Positions 36,122-46,600 of a DNA stretch of 48,887 nucleotides are shown piece after piece. The stretch spans positions 1-48,887 of the forward strand of contig JASCIV010000096.1 in assembly GCA_030374735.1 (NCBI GenBank), given 5' to 3'. Under the pieces are notes generated by a model that saw only the letters and a list, made by a program, of their open reading frames with translations, was not told the DNA's origin and searched no databases. Within the stretch, counting starts at the first letter, position 1. Each line of letters opens with the position of its first letter. The translations under genes and the position numbers were made by a program. This stretch comes from Gracilaria caudata (taxonomy: Eukaryota > Rhodophyta > Florideophyceae > Gracilariales > Gracilariaceae).

Positions 36122-37445
36122 CAAGCGAAGTGAACGAAAAGAAGATATGATGACCCTAGAAACACGGAAAAACTAGTCGAAAGATGCTGCGGGTTTGAAA
36201 TAGTATTGATGGGAAAGGAGTCTCGGATAGCAGACACTGGAAAGGGAAACCAGATGACAACAAGTACAAAAACTTCAGGGAAAAACAGGATACGTTTCTT
36301 CATCAGCTGTCGGGCTTCGCAACTTTTGCTTCGATCAGAAGTTTACGAAAATACTCTTGGTACAGTAACCCCATTATCATATTGCGCAGGAAAGGCTCGA
36401 GATGGTGTTAAGCATTCGAACTCGGACGTGTGGAATGCACACTGTGGATACGTTTTTCCAATGCATACATCATCCTTACATTCCACCTACCTCAAGTGGC
36501 CTGGAGCTAAAGCTTACGTGTTCTACTACTTTCTGCAGGTCCATGGTGAATTTTGTTTGTTGCTTTCAGCAGCAGCTTCATGCTGGTACGTAGTGGCCTA
36601 ATGATCGTATATCCTTTCGTTCGTCTTCAAAACCCCTCTTCAGAGCCGAAATAACTTTTAACCTTATGAGCATCATTGCAACGGACGTGCCCCGAGAACT
36701 CGAAAGCGAGGCACAAAGTTTTGAGACTGCAGAACTTCAGTTTTTGGCATGCCCTGTTGGCACCGTGCCAGTGTACTTTTCGAAACTGATCCTCATTCTA
36801 CGGTACCAAAATGAATGAAATTGAGGTTCTGGCCGGTGACGGGATCCAGCGATGTGCAGCAGAATGACACTGTGGACGCTCTGAGTCCAGGACTCCACGC
36901 CGTGATGATAAGTTACACGTCCCAAAATAAAAGGTGCGATTTGCTCTTCCCTCGGCAGTTTCGTATCGTCGTGCGCAAACGTATCTCACAGAAGTTCATG
37001 CACTTGGTTTTCGCTACGTTTTCGTGTAGTTGTCATTGACTGGGTATATTCGGTTCAAACTGGAAGCTAGCACTATAGCGTCCCCCGTGGAGAATCTCAT
37101 TTTCTTGGACACCACTTGTGCGGGACACTTACGGAAGGTCTCCTGATCACTTGGGCTAAACCAGAAGCTGCAAACGGATTAATCAACGTTGCTCGGTCCT
37201 GCCGCTTTTCTGTAGACATTTCTTTTTGCGGATGGTTATGTCCGCAAGGGATGCTTTTAGTTTGACGACGAGGTAAACCCTAGGTTTCATTATATATCTT
37301 GGTTTGTTACTACAGGGGTACCCTTCGTGGGCCGTAAGCCTGGATTTTCAGACATCTACAAGGCGACTGTCTTGGAGAAGGTAATATGTTCTAGATCGTT
37401 GTCAAGCCGAACACGAGACTTTAAACTGTACGACAATAGCAAGAA
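36122..37445. other. Divergent intergenic region between the kinase gene and the 37446 gene
   Basis: A 130-residue frame (36209-36601) has an ATG but no motif and ends in mixed hydrophobic sequence; I do not call it. A relative of the dispersed motif, GGGTACCCTTCGT, occurs at 37317-37328. The region should contain promoters for both flanking genes. Confidence 0.45.
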
Positions 37446-39434
37446 ATGACACCAAATTTGCTCTCCTTCTTTATTGTGTTTACAGTGCTTGCTACTCGAT
37501 GGTCTCTTATAGAATCAACACAAATCGACTCATGCTTTAGTGCTGAAGAACATGTAACTATCCCTCTTCGGATCAGCATAACCTTCGCCGGCACGCTTCC
37601 CCTGTTTATGCGTGAGCCCACATGGACTCCAGGAGCTCAAAAGCTTTTCCTAAGCCATCTGGCTGCTGAAGTTCGTTACGCCACCATTCCTAGTACTGAG
37701 GAAGACGACGTCTTGGTTTCGCTGGTGGGAAAGTTGCATCCCAACACATGTTCAGTGGTTGGATATTCATATGTTTACGACATGAATCTTGTGAGTGAGA
37801 AAACTCCATCAGCTTTGGATACTGCTTTGGAGTCAATTCGGAAGGAATCGCCATCAATATTTGTCAATGGTACCGCAGTTGCCGACAAGTTTTGGGAGGC
37901 ACTTCAATCTGATGTGAATTTCAGACCAAGCGAAGAACCCAACGTGTATAATGTGCTAGTTTATGAGGCCATATCTGTAGCACCACAATATGGTTATCGA
38001 GCTGAAGAAGGTGGGACTATTGGTACGATAGCCATGGCGAGCGAAAAGCGTTTCGCTGTCATTGACGTTGGCGCCAAACCCTTCTTCCTAGCTGCCGAGT
38101 CTCTAACTGTCGGAGATCTTCTCACTACAAATTCAAAATCCATACGGGAGTACGCACATGAACTTCATGGCATCATCTCCAAGCTTCTTACACCACAGGT
38201 GTCGACAAAAATGCGTCGATTTCCCCATGAAACAAGACTTGCGTTTCAGCTTAGTCTGATTGATGTCAGCGCTGTGATTGGGAGAATGTCTGGAGTAGCC
38301 GGAGATAGTGAAGGCAACAAACCTCTTGGCACTAGTTTTAGTGCAGAACAGTTCATGAAAGCTTTGAATACGGTTTTCCACAATCATATAATTCCAGACA
38401 AGGAAGTGTCCATCACTGTAGAGGACGTGGATATGATGCAGGACTCGAGAATGGCTATGGCGGTGTCGCGAGCATTTTCGGTGAAGGGACTGGAAATGGT
38501 CTTAAACAGTGAACTGTTGATTAGCTGCCTAATTTGGAACTCAACAGCACGCTACGGCTACTTCGTTGACTCATCATATATGGCGCACATACCCATGTAC
38601 TTATTTTCGTTTGCCGACGACTCCAGGGTAGTGCATTTTGATACGGGCGAACAGTTGCGTGCGCGAGTTGTTGGCAAACAAGCTGTTGTAATGGCGGAAA
38701 ACAGACTTCGAGATGGAGTGGACGAGCACCTCAGTACGACGACAGAAGCAACGAAGGAAGTACTGGAACTCTTATGTGGTTTGGATCAAGAGAGTTTATC
38801 GATGCTGAGCTCGCGAACTGGCGTGGTGCCTCTAATACTTAGGGACATTGCAAAACGAAATATCTTAGTTCAAGAACTAGATTGGTCCCAAGCAGTGGCC
38901 TCATGGAAAGCCAAAGAACTACTGGATTTCGAGGGCCTGGACAGCCGTTTCATTCCACATCAATATGGAAGTCAGATTGAAATGGCTAGGGTTAAAGTTC
39001 GAGATGGGCTTCGAAAGCTCACAGAGCAATGGGAAAAGGCTTCGCTGTCCATGACACTTGAAGACGTCGAGTCTGCTACGATGCATCTCATGGGATTATC
39101 GACAGAGTTGGCGGACATGCTTCACGAGGAAGTTTGTAACCAGCCTTTGCCAGAGGAAATACTTATCAAAGCTGAGGCAGAAGTAATGGGCGGCAAAGAC
39201 GCTTCTTCAAAGCGCCAAAAGCATCGGCGTTTTCCAAGGCTGGTCATAGTTTCAGCAATCATGGGGATAGCCTTCGGTTGGTATTTGCACCAAAAAGCTA
39301 TGAAACAGTCGAGCTTCCGCGGAACATATCTCGATGATCTATCAATCGCACCGGCAGTCCGAAACTTGGACGTTACGGCAACAACTCAATGGTTCAGCAC
39401 TTTGACCTCTTCGTACAAGTCCAAGACTCACTAA
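37446..39434 (+). CDS. Hypothetical type I membrane protein of the secretory pathway
   Basis: The 662-residue product starts at ATG 37446. Residues 1-25 are a signal peptide (LLSFFIVFTVLATRW core). A large luminal or extracellular domain follows to about residue 590, with only a few cysteines and several possible N-glycosylation sites (for example NGT near 141 and NST near 368). A basic patch (KRQKHRR) precedes a single transmembrane helix at about 597-617 (RLVIVSAIMGIAFGWYL), leaving a short cytosolic tail of about 45 residues. I do not recognise a catalytic motif. The size and layout recall large uncharacterised plant secretory-pathway proteins, but I cannot name a family with confidence. 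Its stop lies 41 bases from the stop of the eIF3l gene. Confidence 0.75.
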   Translation: MTPNLLSFFIVFTVLATRWSLIESTQIDSCFSAEEHVTIPLRISITFAGTLPLFMREPTWTPGAQKLFLSHLAAEVRYATIPSTEEDDVLVSLVGKLHPNTCSVVGYSYVYDMNLVSEKTPSALDTALESIRKESPSIFVNGTAVADKFWEALQSDVNFRPSEEPNVYNVLVYEAISVAPQYGYRAEEGGTIGTIAMASEKRFAVIDVGAKPFFLAAESLTVGDLLTTNSKSIREYAHELHGIISKLLTPQVSTKMRRFPHETRLAFQLSLIDVSAVIGRMSGVAGDSEGNKPLGTSFSAEQFMKALNTVFHNHIIPDKEVSITVEDVDMMQDSRMAMAVSRAFSVKGLEMVLNSELLISCLIWNSTARYGYFVDSSYMAHIPMYLFSFADDSRVVHFDTGEQLRARVVGKQAVVMAENRLRDGVDEHLSTTTEATKEVLELLCGLDQESLSMLSSRTGVVPLILRDIAKRNILVQELDWSQAVASWKAKELLDFEGLDSRFIPHQYGSQIEMARVKVRDGLRKLTEQWEKASLSMTLEDVESATMHLMGLSTELADMLHEEVCNQPLPEEILIKAEAEVMGGKDASSKRQKHRRFPRLVIVSAIMGIAFGWYLHQKAMKQSSFRGTYLDDLSIAPAVRNLDVTATTQWFSTLTSSYKSKTH

Positions 39435-39475
39435 CACTCCTCTTTAACTTATGACGAATCGTAGTATATGTTTTT

Positions 39476-41113
39476 TCAAGACACATGAACTGTTCTTCGT
39501 CCACCCTTAGCGCTGTGCTTGGTACTGTCTAAAACCAGCTTGCGCTTCAACTGATTGTGCAAATCGTCTAGCTTCTTGATATTCTCGATGAAGTATTCAC
39601 CGTATCGAGAAGATTGTCTGGTGTCAGAGATATGAACGACATCCCCTTCAACGTAGAATCCGACGTCAGAGGACGTAGAGAACACTCCGTTTAGAGGCGG
39701 AATGGCAAAACTGCCCGTAATGGTCCAACTCCTGTGTTTCAGTGCGTGTAGATGACTCCTGAATGTTCCCGAATCTACATCCATTAAAGCGCCTAGCTTT
39801 CCAATCTCGATGGTAGTATAGAGCTTCAGATACGAACGCACTTCTGGTAACACCAGCTGTGACTTAACTATTTGCATGAAGAGCTTTGTTTGCAATCGAG
39901 GCGCTTCCATGTTAGTATCATCTGCCGTATCGTAATCAGGAGGAGCCGGCGAGATAAACTTCGGACTCGCATAGTTGAACAGGTCCTCGAAAGCTTGCAT
40001 CTCTCCCTGTCGCAGCCTAGAAAGTCTATCTCCAGACTTCTCTCTCACCATGGACATCATACTCTCATCGACTTGTTGCGGTTGCATAGCGAGACATAAC
40101 GCCAGTAGTGCCATCATCTGATCATTTCTTTTGTTGATTTGCTCGTACTGGTAACTGCGCGTGTGATTATGCTTAATGCGACTTATGTGGATAATCGTCG
40201 AACTAAAAACGCGGACAGCGTCCTCGTATCTTCGGAGCATAATGTAGCAGAATCCCATATAGTAGTAAATCGATACATGACAAGCGGTAACGTGGGTAAA
40301 CAGCGCTGTTGAGACATCGAAGTCCAGAGGTTGCAGGACCATAAGCCCAAGGCGATAATCGCCGAGCAAAGTATTAACGCGAAGTAAACCGATGATGGAA
40401 AAATAGCCAATGTAACGATATACCGGCAGAGTACTGATGTCGAAATTTGCGCTGTCAGGATCATTCGATCCGCTCGGTTCGCCTCGAAGGAGCCAAGATA
40501 TGATATTGGAATTATGAACCAAGTAGGTCAGCAGTGATAACACAGTCTGAACATTCCAGATCTGATCGTTTTCTCGAAGATATTGGATTTCCTCCGGGGT
40601 TTTGCTCTTCAGCTTTGCTCGATATTGGCACCAACTCTCAAACTGATAAATAAACTCGTCGATCATATCCCACAGCCATGACGGTGGAAGGTCGTGATCG
40701 ATCATGCCGTGTTTCAGAAACAGCTCAAACAAGTTGCAATAGTTCTGCCATGAGTCCACTCGTTGGGCTAGGCTAGGGCTCATCTTTGAGAAGAGGTGAC
40801 GGTAGTACAGTTCGTTGTAAAGCAAAATAAAGGTGGGGTCATTTTCAACGTACTCCGCCACATAATCTGCCGATGGCCAACTAGAAGACTTGAAATAACG
40901 ATCGGTAAGTCGAGAGAAAACTTGCTCGTACAAGTTGTGCAATTCCACGACGTTTCGATCCAAGAACGTTTTGTGCATATAGCTCAGAAACTGACCGACA
41001 AACTCGGGCACTTCGCTATATGATTCAGTCGCAGCCAATTCTTCGGCGGCATCGATGTCTGCATCAGTAAAGGTCATTTGAGGTGTGCCTCCTCGGCGCC
41101 ACGAGCCTTCCAT
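39476..41113 (-). CDS. EIF3L: Translation initiation factor eIF3 subunit L
   Basis: I start the 545-residue protein at ATG 41113 (MEGSWRRGG); the frame continues upstream only to a TTG. Length agrees with human eIF3l (564). Diagnostic stretches include VPEFVGQFLSYMHKTFLDRN near 35-54, ELHNLYEQVFSRLTDRYFK, SWQNYCNLFELFL, and EIQYLRENDQIWNVQTVL, then the PCI-type C-terminal half with SYLKLYTTIEIGKLGALMDV. eIF3l is a PCI-domain subunit of the eIF3 octamer that helps recruit the 43S complex to mRNA in the cytosol. Everything expected of the family is visible. The 5' leader upstream contains one copy of TACGAAGGT at 41244-41252. Confidence 0.95.
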   Translation of the reverse strand: MEGSWRRGGTPQMTFTDADIDAAEELAATESYSEVPEFVGQFLSYMHKTFLDRNVVELHNLYEQVFSRLTDRYFKSSSWPSADYVAEYVENDPTFILLYNELYYRHLFSKMSPSLAQRVDSWQNYCNLFELFLKHGMIDHDLPPSWLWDMIDEFIYQFESWCQYRAKLKSKTPEEIQYLRENDQIWNVQTVLSLLTYLVHNSNIISWLLRGEPSGSNDPDSANFDISTLPVYRYIGYFSIIGLLRVNTLLGDYRLGLMVLQPLDFDVSTALFTHVTACHVSIYYYMGFCYIMLRRYEDAVRVFSSTIIHISRIKHNHTRSYQYEQINKRNDQMMALLALCLAMQPQQVDESMMSMVREKSGDRLSRLRQGEMQAFEDLFNYASPKFISPAPPDYDTADDTNMEAPRLQTKLFMQIVKSQLVLPEVRSYLKLYTTIEIGKLGALMDVDSGTFRSHLHALKHRSWTITGSFAIPPLNGVFSTSSDVGFYVEGDVVHISDTRQSSRYGEYFIENIKKLDDLHNQLKRKLVLDSTKHSAKGGRRTVHVS

Positions 41114-41790
41114 GCTGCTATTGAAGCTTGAAGGATTACTCGACGAAAAAATAAACCAGGTATCAAAGTTACGTGAATAGAAACTGCGCGAGTCTATGGG
41201 AACCCGGGCAAACGACTTCGTCAAAGGGCAGATTGATGCCTGATACGAAGGTGGATAGAAGGGTACACGAGCTTCTAACCGCTGGGCGTCGTCGATGACC
41301 GACGACGTCCGCAATCAAAGTGTTCCTCTTGTTCCTTATCATTAATTAATTATAAATTTAAATAAAAATTCAGTTCGAAGCACGATGTGACTTTTTACCT
41401 GTGTGTCAGACTGGTAGTAGATTCGCCTATTCGAGCCTTGCCACTCTGCGACTGGCCGTCTTGTCGCTTGTCTCATACCCTTCTGGCGATGATCCATGTC
41501 TCCTCTGGGGAACAGACATGACAATGGCGTTGTTCTCGTCTTCGGGCGAACTCGCGAAAACTCCCCGCTCGATAGATCGACTGAACTACGTGATGGGAGC
41601 AACTAATACCAACTTGGTAACTTCGGCACGACCGAAGGGCAAGGTTAGATTGCCAACCTTCACTGGGGGGCGCAACAGATGGTTCCGACGCAGATAAACA
41701 GTTGAACGACGTGCAACAAGTCCATGAAGCCCTTCTGTTAGTACGGCTACACAATTGTTATTCATGGAGCAACAGAAAGAATAAGTTGCT
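41114..41790. other. Intergenic region between eIF3l and SKIP genes
   Basis: It should hold the eIF3l promoter and the SKIP 3' UTR, as both genes are on the minus strand. A short AT-rich patch lies at 41340-41375. The dispersed motif TACGAAGGT lies at 41244-41252. Open frames here lack motifs or are extensions of neighbours. Confidence 0.5.
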
Positions 41791-43428
41791 TTACTTTCCC
41801 CGATCCCTAGCTTCTTCAAAGAACTTGTCCATCCCGTACGGATCATCAACAGCTCTACGTCTCGAAGGTACATCGCGCTCAAATTCAACGGGCTTATTCC
41901 GTGGCCCCTCAGGTGTGGGGGCTTCCTGCTTCCCACTTTCTCCTCCAAACCCACGATCAGCGCGAAATCGACGCTCCCTTTCATCCACGTCGTTTGCAAG
42001 GGATGTTTGGTACTGAAACTTGGCCGCTGAATTGGAACCGACGAATAAAGGCTTGTCGTATATATTGTACGCATCATCCGCGCCATAGCCTCCAACAATT
42101 GATAATCCGCCTCTTCTACTACTCCCCGCTTCTTGATTGAACAAGCGTTGGTCGTACATAACTTCCCCAGATGGCTTTGCTGCCGCGGATTGACCCAATG
42201 CCACGCGCTCAGCAATATCTCGATCCTGGTCTCGAGTTAGCTTGGAACGCTTCAGTGTCGGTCGATCCATGTCCAAATTGTCCTCCTCTCTACCGCGCAG
42301 TTCCCTTTCTCGCTGTGCGCGTCGCTGGGCTCTAACCTCATCTCTTTGTCGTTCGTCGTCTATGTTATCGCTGTCTTCACCGCGATCACCAAACCGTGTT
42401 CGCCGCTGTCTCTTTCCCACCCCAGGAGCTTCGTTGCCAGAGAAAAGGGGTGGAGCCTCATCCTCCACGGGGACGGCAGGCACCGACGCAGAATACTCGC
42501 CAAACCCACGCACCTCGGACGGGGCGGCGGAATTGGGAATGTCGGTTCTTTCTGAAAGGCCAAGGTATCCTTTTCTTTCCCTTCGGGCCCTTTCGGCCAA
42601 CTCCCGGAGCTCTCGTTCTTTGGCTTCTTTTGCCTTTGCGCTAACTTGCCGTTGCAATCGAGCTCGTCGCTCTACTTGCTCCCTGGCAACACGCTCAGCG
42701 TTATACAGCGCTTCGGCCATCTCCGCGAATCTGTCATTGATGGAGTGGTCGACGTGGGCGCGTCCGTCGGCCGCCAAGCGTTTATCTAGCGCGATAGTGT
42801 AGCCTCTGTTGTTCTTCCAGTTTGATACTACTGGCGGGATTTTCCATTCAGCAGCCTCGGCCTTGCTGGGTTTTCGATCGGGAGAGTGCATAACAGGCAC
42901 GGGAGGGCTTGGAGGGTTTACAGGAGCTTTCCGATGAGAGAACTTGGGCGGTTCCATTGGATCTGAAGGAGCTTCAACCATTCTTATAATGCGCTGTCGC
43001 GAACCGGCCGTCGCGCTGGTGTTGGTGTTTGCTGGTGTGTAGCGCACAAAGGACGGCTTTTCTTGGGCATGGTTGCCACTCTTGGCGGCGAGTTTTCCCG
43101 AGACGACTTGCTCAATGGCGGCGCGAGTTCGACGGGCGGTTTGTTCGATCTCATGGGCTGTGGGCATGGGCCTGAGCACCTCCTCTCGGGGCTTCTCCAC
43201 TAGGGCGTCGTAGGAGGCGTGCACGATTCTGGAGGCATTTTCACCCTGTCGCACGACAGCAGAGTAGTCGGGGCCATGGGCGCCAACGCGCAGCGACACT
43301 ACGCGGGAGACGCCGGCGTGCTGGGACTGCTGGGCTGGGAGCACGGTGAGTGCGCGCACGGGCGGCTGGTCGGGGGGCTTGAGGACGTTGCCGTCGGAGG
43401 GCGGCGGAAGCAGGTCCCTGAGCGACAT
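41791..43428 (-). CDS. SKIP: SNW/SKI-interacting protein (SKIP/Prp45), spliceosome component
   Basis: I start the 545-residue protein at ATG 43428 (MSLRDLLPPPSDG), which aligns with the start of known SKIP proteins; the upstream extension is Arg/Pro-rich leader. The SNW domain is clear: RYTPAN and RIIRMVEAPSDPMEPPKF, PPSPPVPVMHSP, EWKIPPVVSNWKNNRGYTIA with SNW at about 202-204, then LDKRLAADGR. A long charged coiled region follows (EAKERELRELAERARRERKG) and the C-terminal part is Arg/Asp/Glu-rich with the family's late MSGxx-like YGADDAYNIYDKPLF stretch. SKIP/Prp45 is part of the activated spliceosome (NTC-related) and also a transcription co-regulator. It shares a 264-bp divergent promoter with the Brahma-class ATPase gene. 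Confidence 0.95.
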   Translation of the reverse strand: MSLRDLLPPPSDGNVLKPPDQPPVRALTVLPAQQSQHAGVSRVVSLRVGAHGPDYSAVVRQGENASRIVHASYDALVEKPREEVLRPMPTAHEIEQTARRTRAAIEQVVSGKLAAKSGNHAQEKPSFVRYTPANTNTSATAGSRQRIIRMVEAPSDPMEPPKFSHRKAPVNPPSPPVPVMHSPDRKPSKAEAAEWKIPPVVSNWKNNRGYTIALDKRLAADGRAHVDHSINDRFAEMAEALYNAERVAREQVERRARLQRQVSAKAKEAKERELRELAERARRERKGYLGLSERTDIPNSAAPSEVRGFGEYSASVPAVPVEDEAPPLFSGNEAPGVGKRQRRTRFGDRGEDSDNIDDERQRDEVRAQRRAQRERELRGREEDNLDMDRPTLKRSKLTRDQDRDIAERVALGQSAAAKPSGEVMYDQRLFNQEAGSSRRGGLSIVGGYGADDAYNIYDKPLFVGSNSAAKFQYQTSLANDVDERERRFRADRGFGGESGKQEAPTPEGPRNKPVEFERDVPSRRRAVDDPYGMDKFFEEARDRGK

Positions 43429-43692
43429 GGCTGGAGGTGGCGGGTAGAGGCGGGCGCGGATGCGGCTGACATGGCGCGTGGCGGGAGAGGAGGCCGTGCA
43501 TAAAAGCCGAAAATCAAAAAAGGCGCGGTTGCAGACGGTGCCCAATGGCGTGGGACTGAATTGGGGCGCCCCCATGGAATAAACGGTGGGGCGCGACAAC
43601 TCGTGGACTGTCGTGCTGCTCTTGCCTCGGCAGCTTACGCACGCTGTTTCGATCCGCTCAGTTGTCCAAAAACGGCTCGTGCGAGCATCTCA
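43429..43692. promoter_or_regulatory. Bidirectional promoter of SKIP and the SWI/SNF ATPase gene
   Basis: Only 264 bases separate two start codons facing away from each other. It contains a CCAAT box (CCCAATGG, near 43542). The sequence close to the SKIP start is GC-rich. A shared promoter for two nuclear gene-expression factors is inferred from geometry. Confidence 0.6.
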
Positions 43693-46600
43693 ATGGCGTC
43701 ACAACAGGCAGTTCGTCTACTTGAGGCACACCCCCACCGTGCTCCGCTCGAAGCTGAGCAGCTACGAGCCCTCTGTAACCTTCTTTACACCTTGAAGCGC
43801 GGACTGGGCTCTGCCGCCGCCGCCAAAACCCCCGTGTACAATGCCATCCTTCGCGTCCTCAAGGCACATACATGCCCCCTCCCTAATACCACCGTCACCT
43901 TTGCCCAGGTCCAAGCAGCCCGTCTCCAGCTTCTCGCCGAAAAGCTCTATCGGGAGCACAAGCCTTTCCCACAGGAGCTCAATGCAGCAATCACCCAGGG
44001 GCTGGTTTCTGGCTTCGACCCCGCCACGGGCTTTCGCGTTCCGCCAGAAACTCAGAATGTGCAGTTAGCTAGACAACAGCTCCAGGAGCAGGACGAAATC
44101 ATGAAGGAGAGACAACGTCTCCAGGAGCTTCAAGCAGATTTTCACAAGTCCCGAGCAAGTTGTGTAGAAGCCGCAAGGGCCCACGAACCAGAACTACCTA
44201 CCCCTGAGGAGATGCTCCCATGGGAACAACGTCGAATCCCCATTCCTCGTCAAGGACTTCAACGGGGAAGGCACATGGGACTGGACCAGAACACCCTTGT
44301 GAACGAGCGCTATAGGTCGCTCAAAGTCCGAACTGACGCCATCTGTTCCGACATAGCTCGCATTCTAACAGACCACGGCACCGGCGTCAAAACTCTTAGT
44401 CCACGTAACGCAGCTTTGCTTGAGACTCGAATCCGTCATGTCAAGCTCATGTCCTTGCAAAGTCGTATTCGACAGTCGGTGTGGAATGAGTACCAAACAG
44501 GCACCCTTGATGGTCGCCGCACATCCAGGGCCAAAGTTCGGACCCTTAAACAGTTGCAACGTGAGTATGAGAGAGTGGAGCGCGCAAGACATCGTCAAGT
44601 CGAAACGGAGGAAAAGGATGCTCGCCGTAAGAGACAAGCCTGGATCAACGCTATGGCGGACCATCTCAATAAGTTCAGGAGCTATCACAGGGACACAGTG
44701 AAACGGGGTGTGCGTGCAGTGAACAAGGCGCTTCTGAAGTATCATGAAGAGCTATCGAAAAATGCAAGTCGTGCAGAAAGGGAAGCAGAGAAGGCCCGTA
44801 TTCAGAAACTTAAGGACGATGATGAAGAGGGCTATCTTGAACTTGTCAAACAAACTAAAAATACGCGCGTGCTGGAACTTCTCGAACAAACTGATAAGTA
44901 CCTGCGAGAGCTTGGTGCGGTCGTCAAAGAAGAGAGAGCCCGAAGCGGTGTTGTAGAGTACGAGAACAATACGGCTGCGAAAATTGGGCGCCGTAGCAAC
45001 TACTACGAGATTGCACACGCGATCAAGGAAGAGGTGCGAACACAGTCTTCATTGTTAGTCGGTGGAACTCTCAAGGAGTATCAATTGCATGGTATCCAAT
45101 GGATGGTTAGCTTGTACAATAACCGTCTCAATGGCATCCTTGCGGACGAGATGGGTCTGGGGAAAACTGTTCAAACATTGGGTCTAATTGCTCACCTTAT
45201 GGAACGCAAAGACAATCCTGGCCCGTATTTGATAATTGTTCCTCTATCTACAGTCAGCAACTGGGAGATGGAGTTCGCAAGGTGGGCACCAGTTATCAGG
45301 GTTGTAGTTTTCAAAGGGGATGCCCGGGCTCGCAAACGTTTGTACGAAGAAGTAATCGAGAAGAAGAGCTTCAATGTCTGTCTGGTCACGTACGAGTATG
45401 TTGTTCGAGGGAAAAATTTCTTGAAGCGCGTCGAATGGCAGCATATTATTATTGATGAAGGGCATAGAATCAAGAACCACGAGAGTAAGCTTAGCTCGGT
45501 GCTTCATGCGCATTACCGAAGCCGCAATCGCTTGCTACTCACCGGAACGCCGTTACAGAACTCGCTAACTGAACTTTGGGCGCTGCTGAACTTCTTGCTA
45601 CCTAATGTGTTCAAGAGCGCTGAATCTTTTGAAAGCTGGTTTGCGTTACCCTTCGCTAATATGGGAGTAGATAAGAATCCTCAAACTGAACAGGAAACGC
45701 AGCTTACCGAGGAAGAGAGCCTGCTAATCATTCGTAGATTACACCAAGTATTGCGACCGTTTCTTTTGCGACGAATGAAGTCAGACGTTCTTCGGATGGG
45801 TGAGCAACTTCCTGCAAAACAGGAGCATATCGTGCTATGCGAAATGTCAGCATGGCAAAGATATATGTACGTAAGGATCCTCAAAGCGGAACGTCTACTT
45901 TTTACGGACAAGCATGGAAGGCAAAGGTATGATAAGCTCCCAAATCCAGCGGTGCAGATGAGGAAGTGCTGTAATCACCCTTATCTATTTTACTCAGATC
46001 ATTCAAGCCAGGTTATTGATTCTCACATGCTTTGGAGAGCGTCTGGGAAATTTGACATGTTAGACTCCATTATCACCAAGTTGCTGAGAACAGGGCATCG
46101 TATACTAATCTTCAACCAAATGACTAAGGTAGTAGACTTGCAAGAGAGACTTCTTCGGTACAGGAACATTCCGTTTTATAGACTCGACGGTGGAACAAGT
46201 AATGATGATAGAAAAGCAATGGTCACTGATTTCAATCGTGAGGGCTCAGAGGTTAATGTCTTCTTGTTGACGACAAGGGCTGGTGGTCTTGGAGTTAACC
46301 TGCAAACAGCTGACACCGTTATCATTTTCGATAGTGATTGGAATCCATCCATGGATGAGCAAGCACAAGATCGAGCTCATAGAATTGGTCAACAAAAGGA
46401 GGTATTGGTTTTACGCATGATCACAGCAAAGTCGATAGAAGAGAACGTGATGGAGAGAGCGTCTTTTAAACGTGGTTTAGAAAAAAAAATCATTCGCGCT
46501 GGTATGTTCGATGAGCAAAGCAAGGACTGTGAGAGACAAGCCATGTTACGCGAGCTCCTTCGAGTGGAGGGTGGGGCGGGAAGCGAGGAAGAACAAGAGG

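Noticed and set aside
36209..36601. A 130-residue frame with an ATG
   Set aside because: No motif or leader, and composition like surrounding intergenic DNA.
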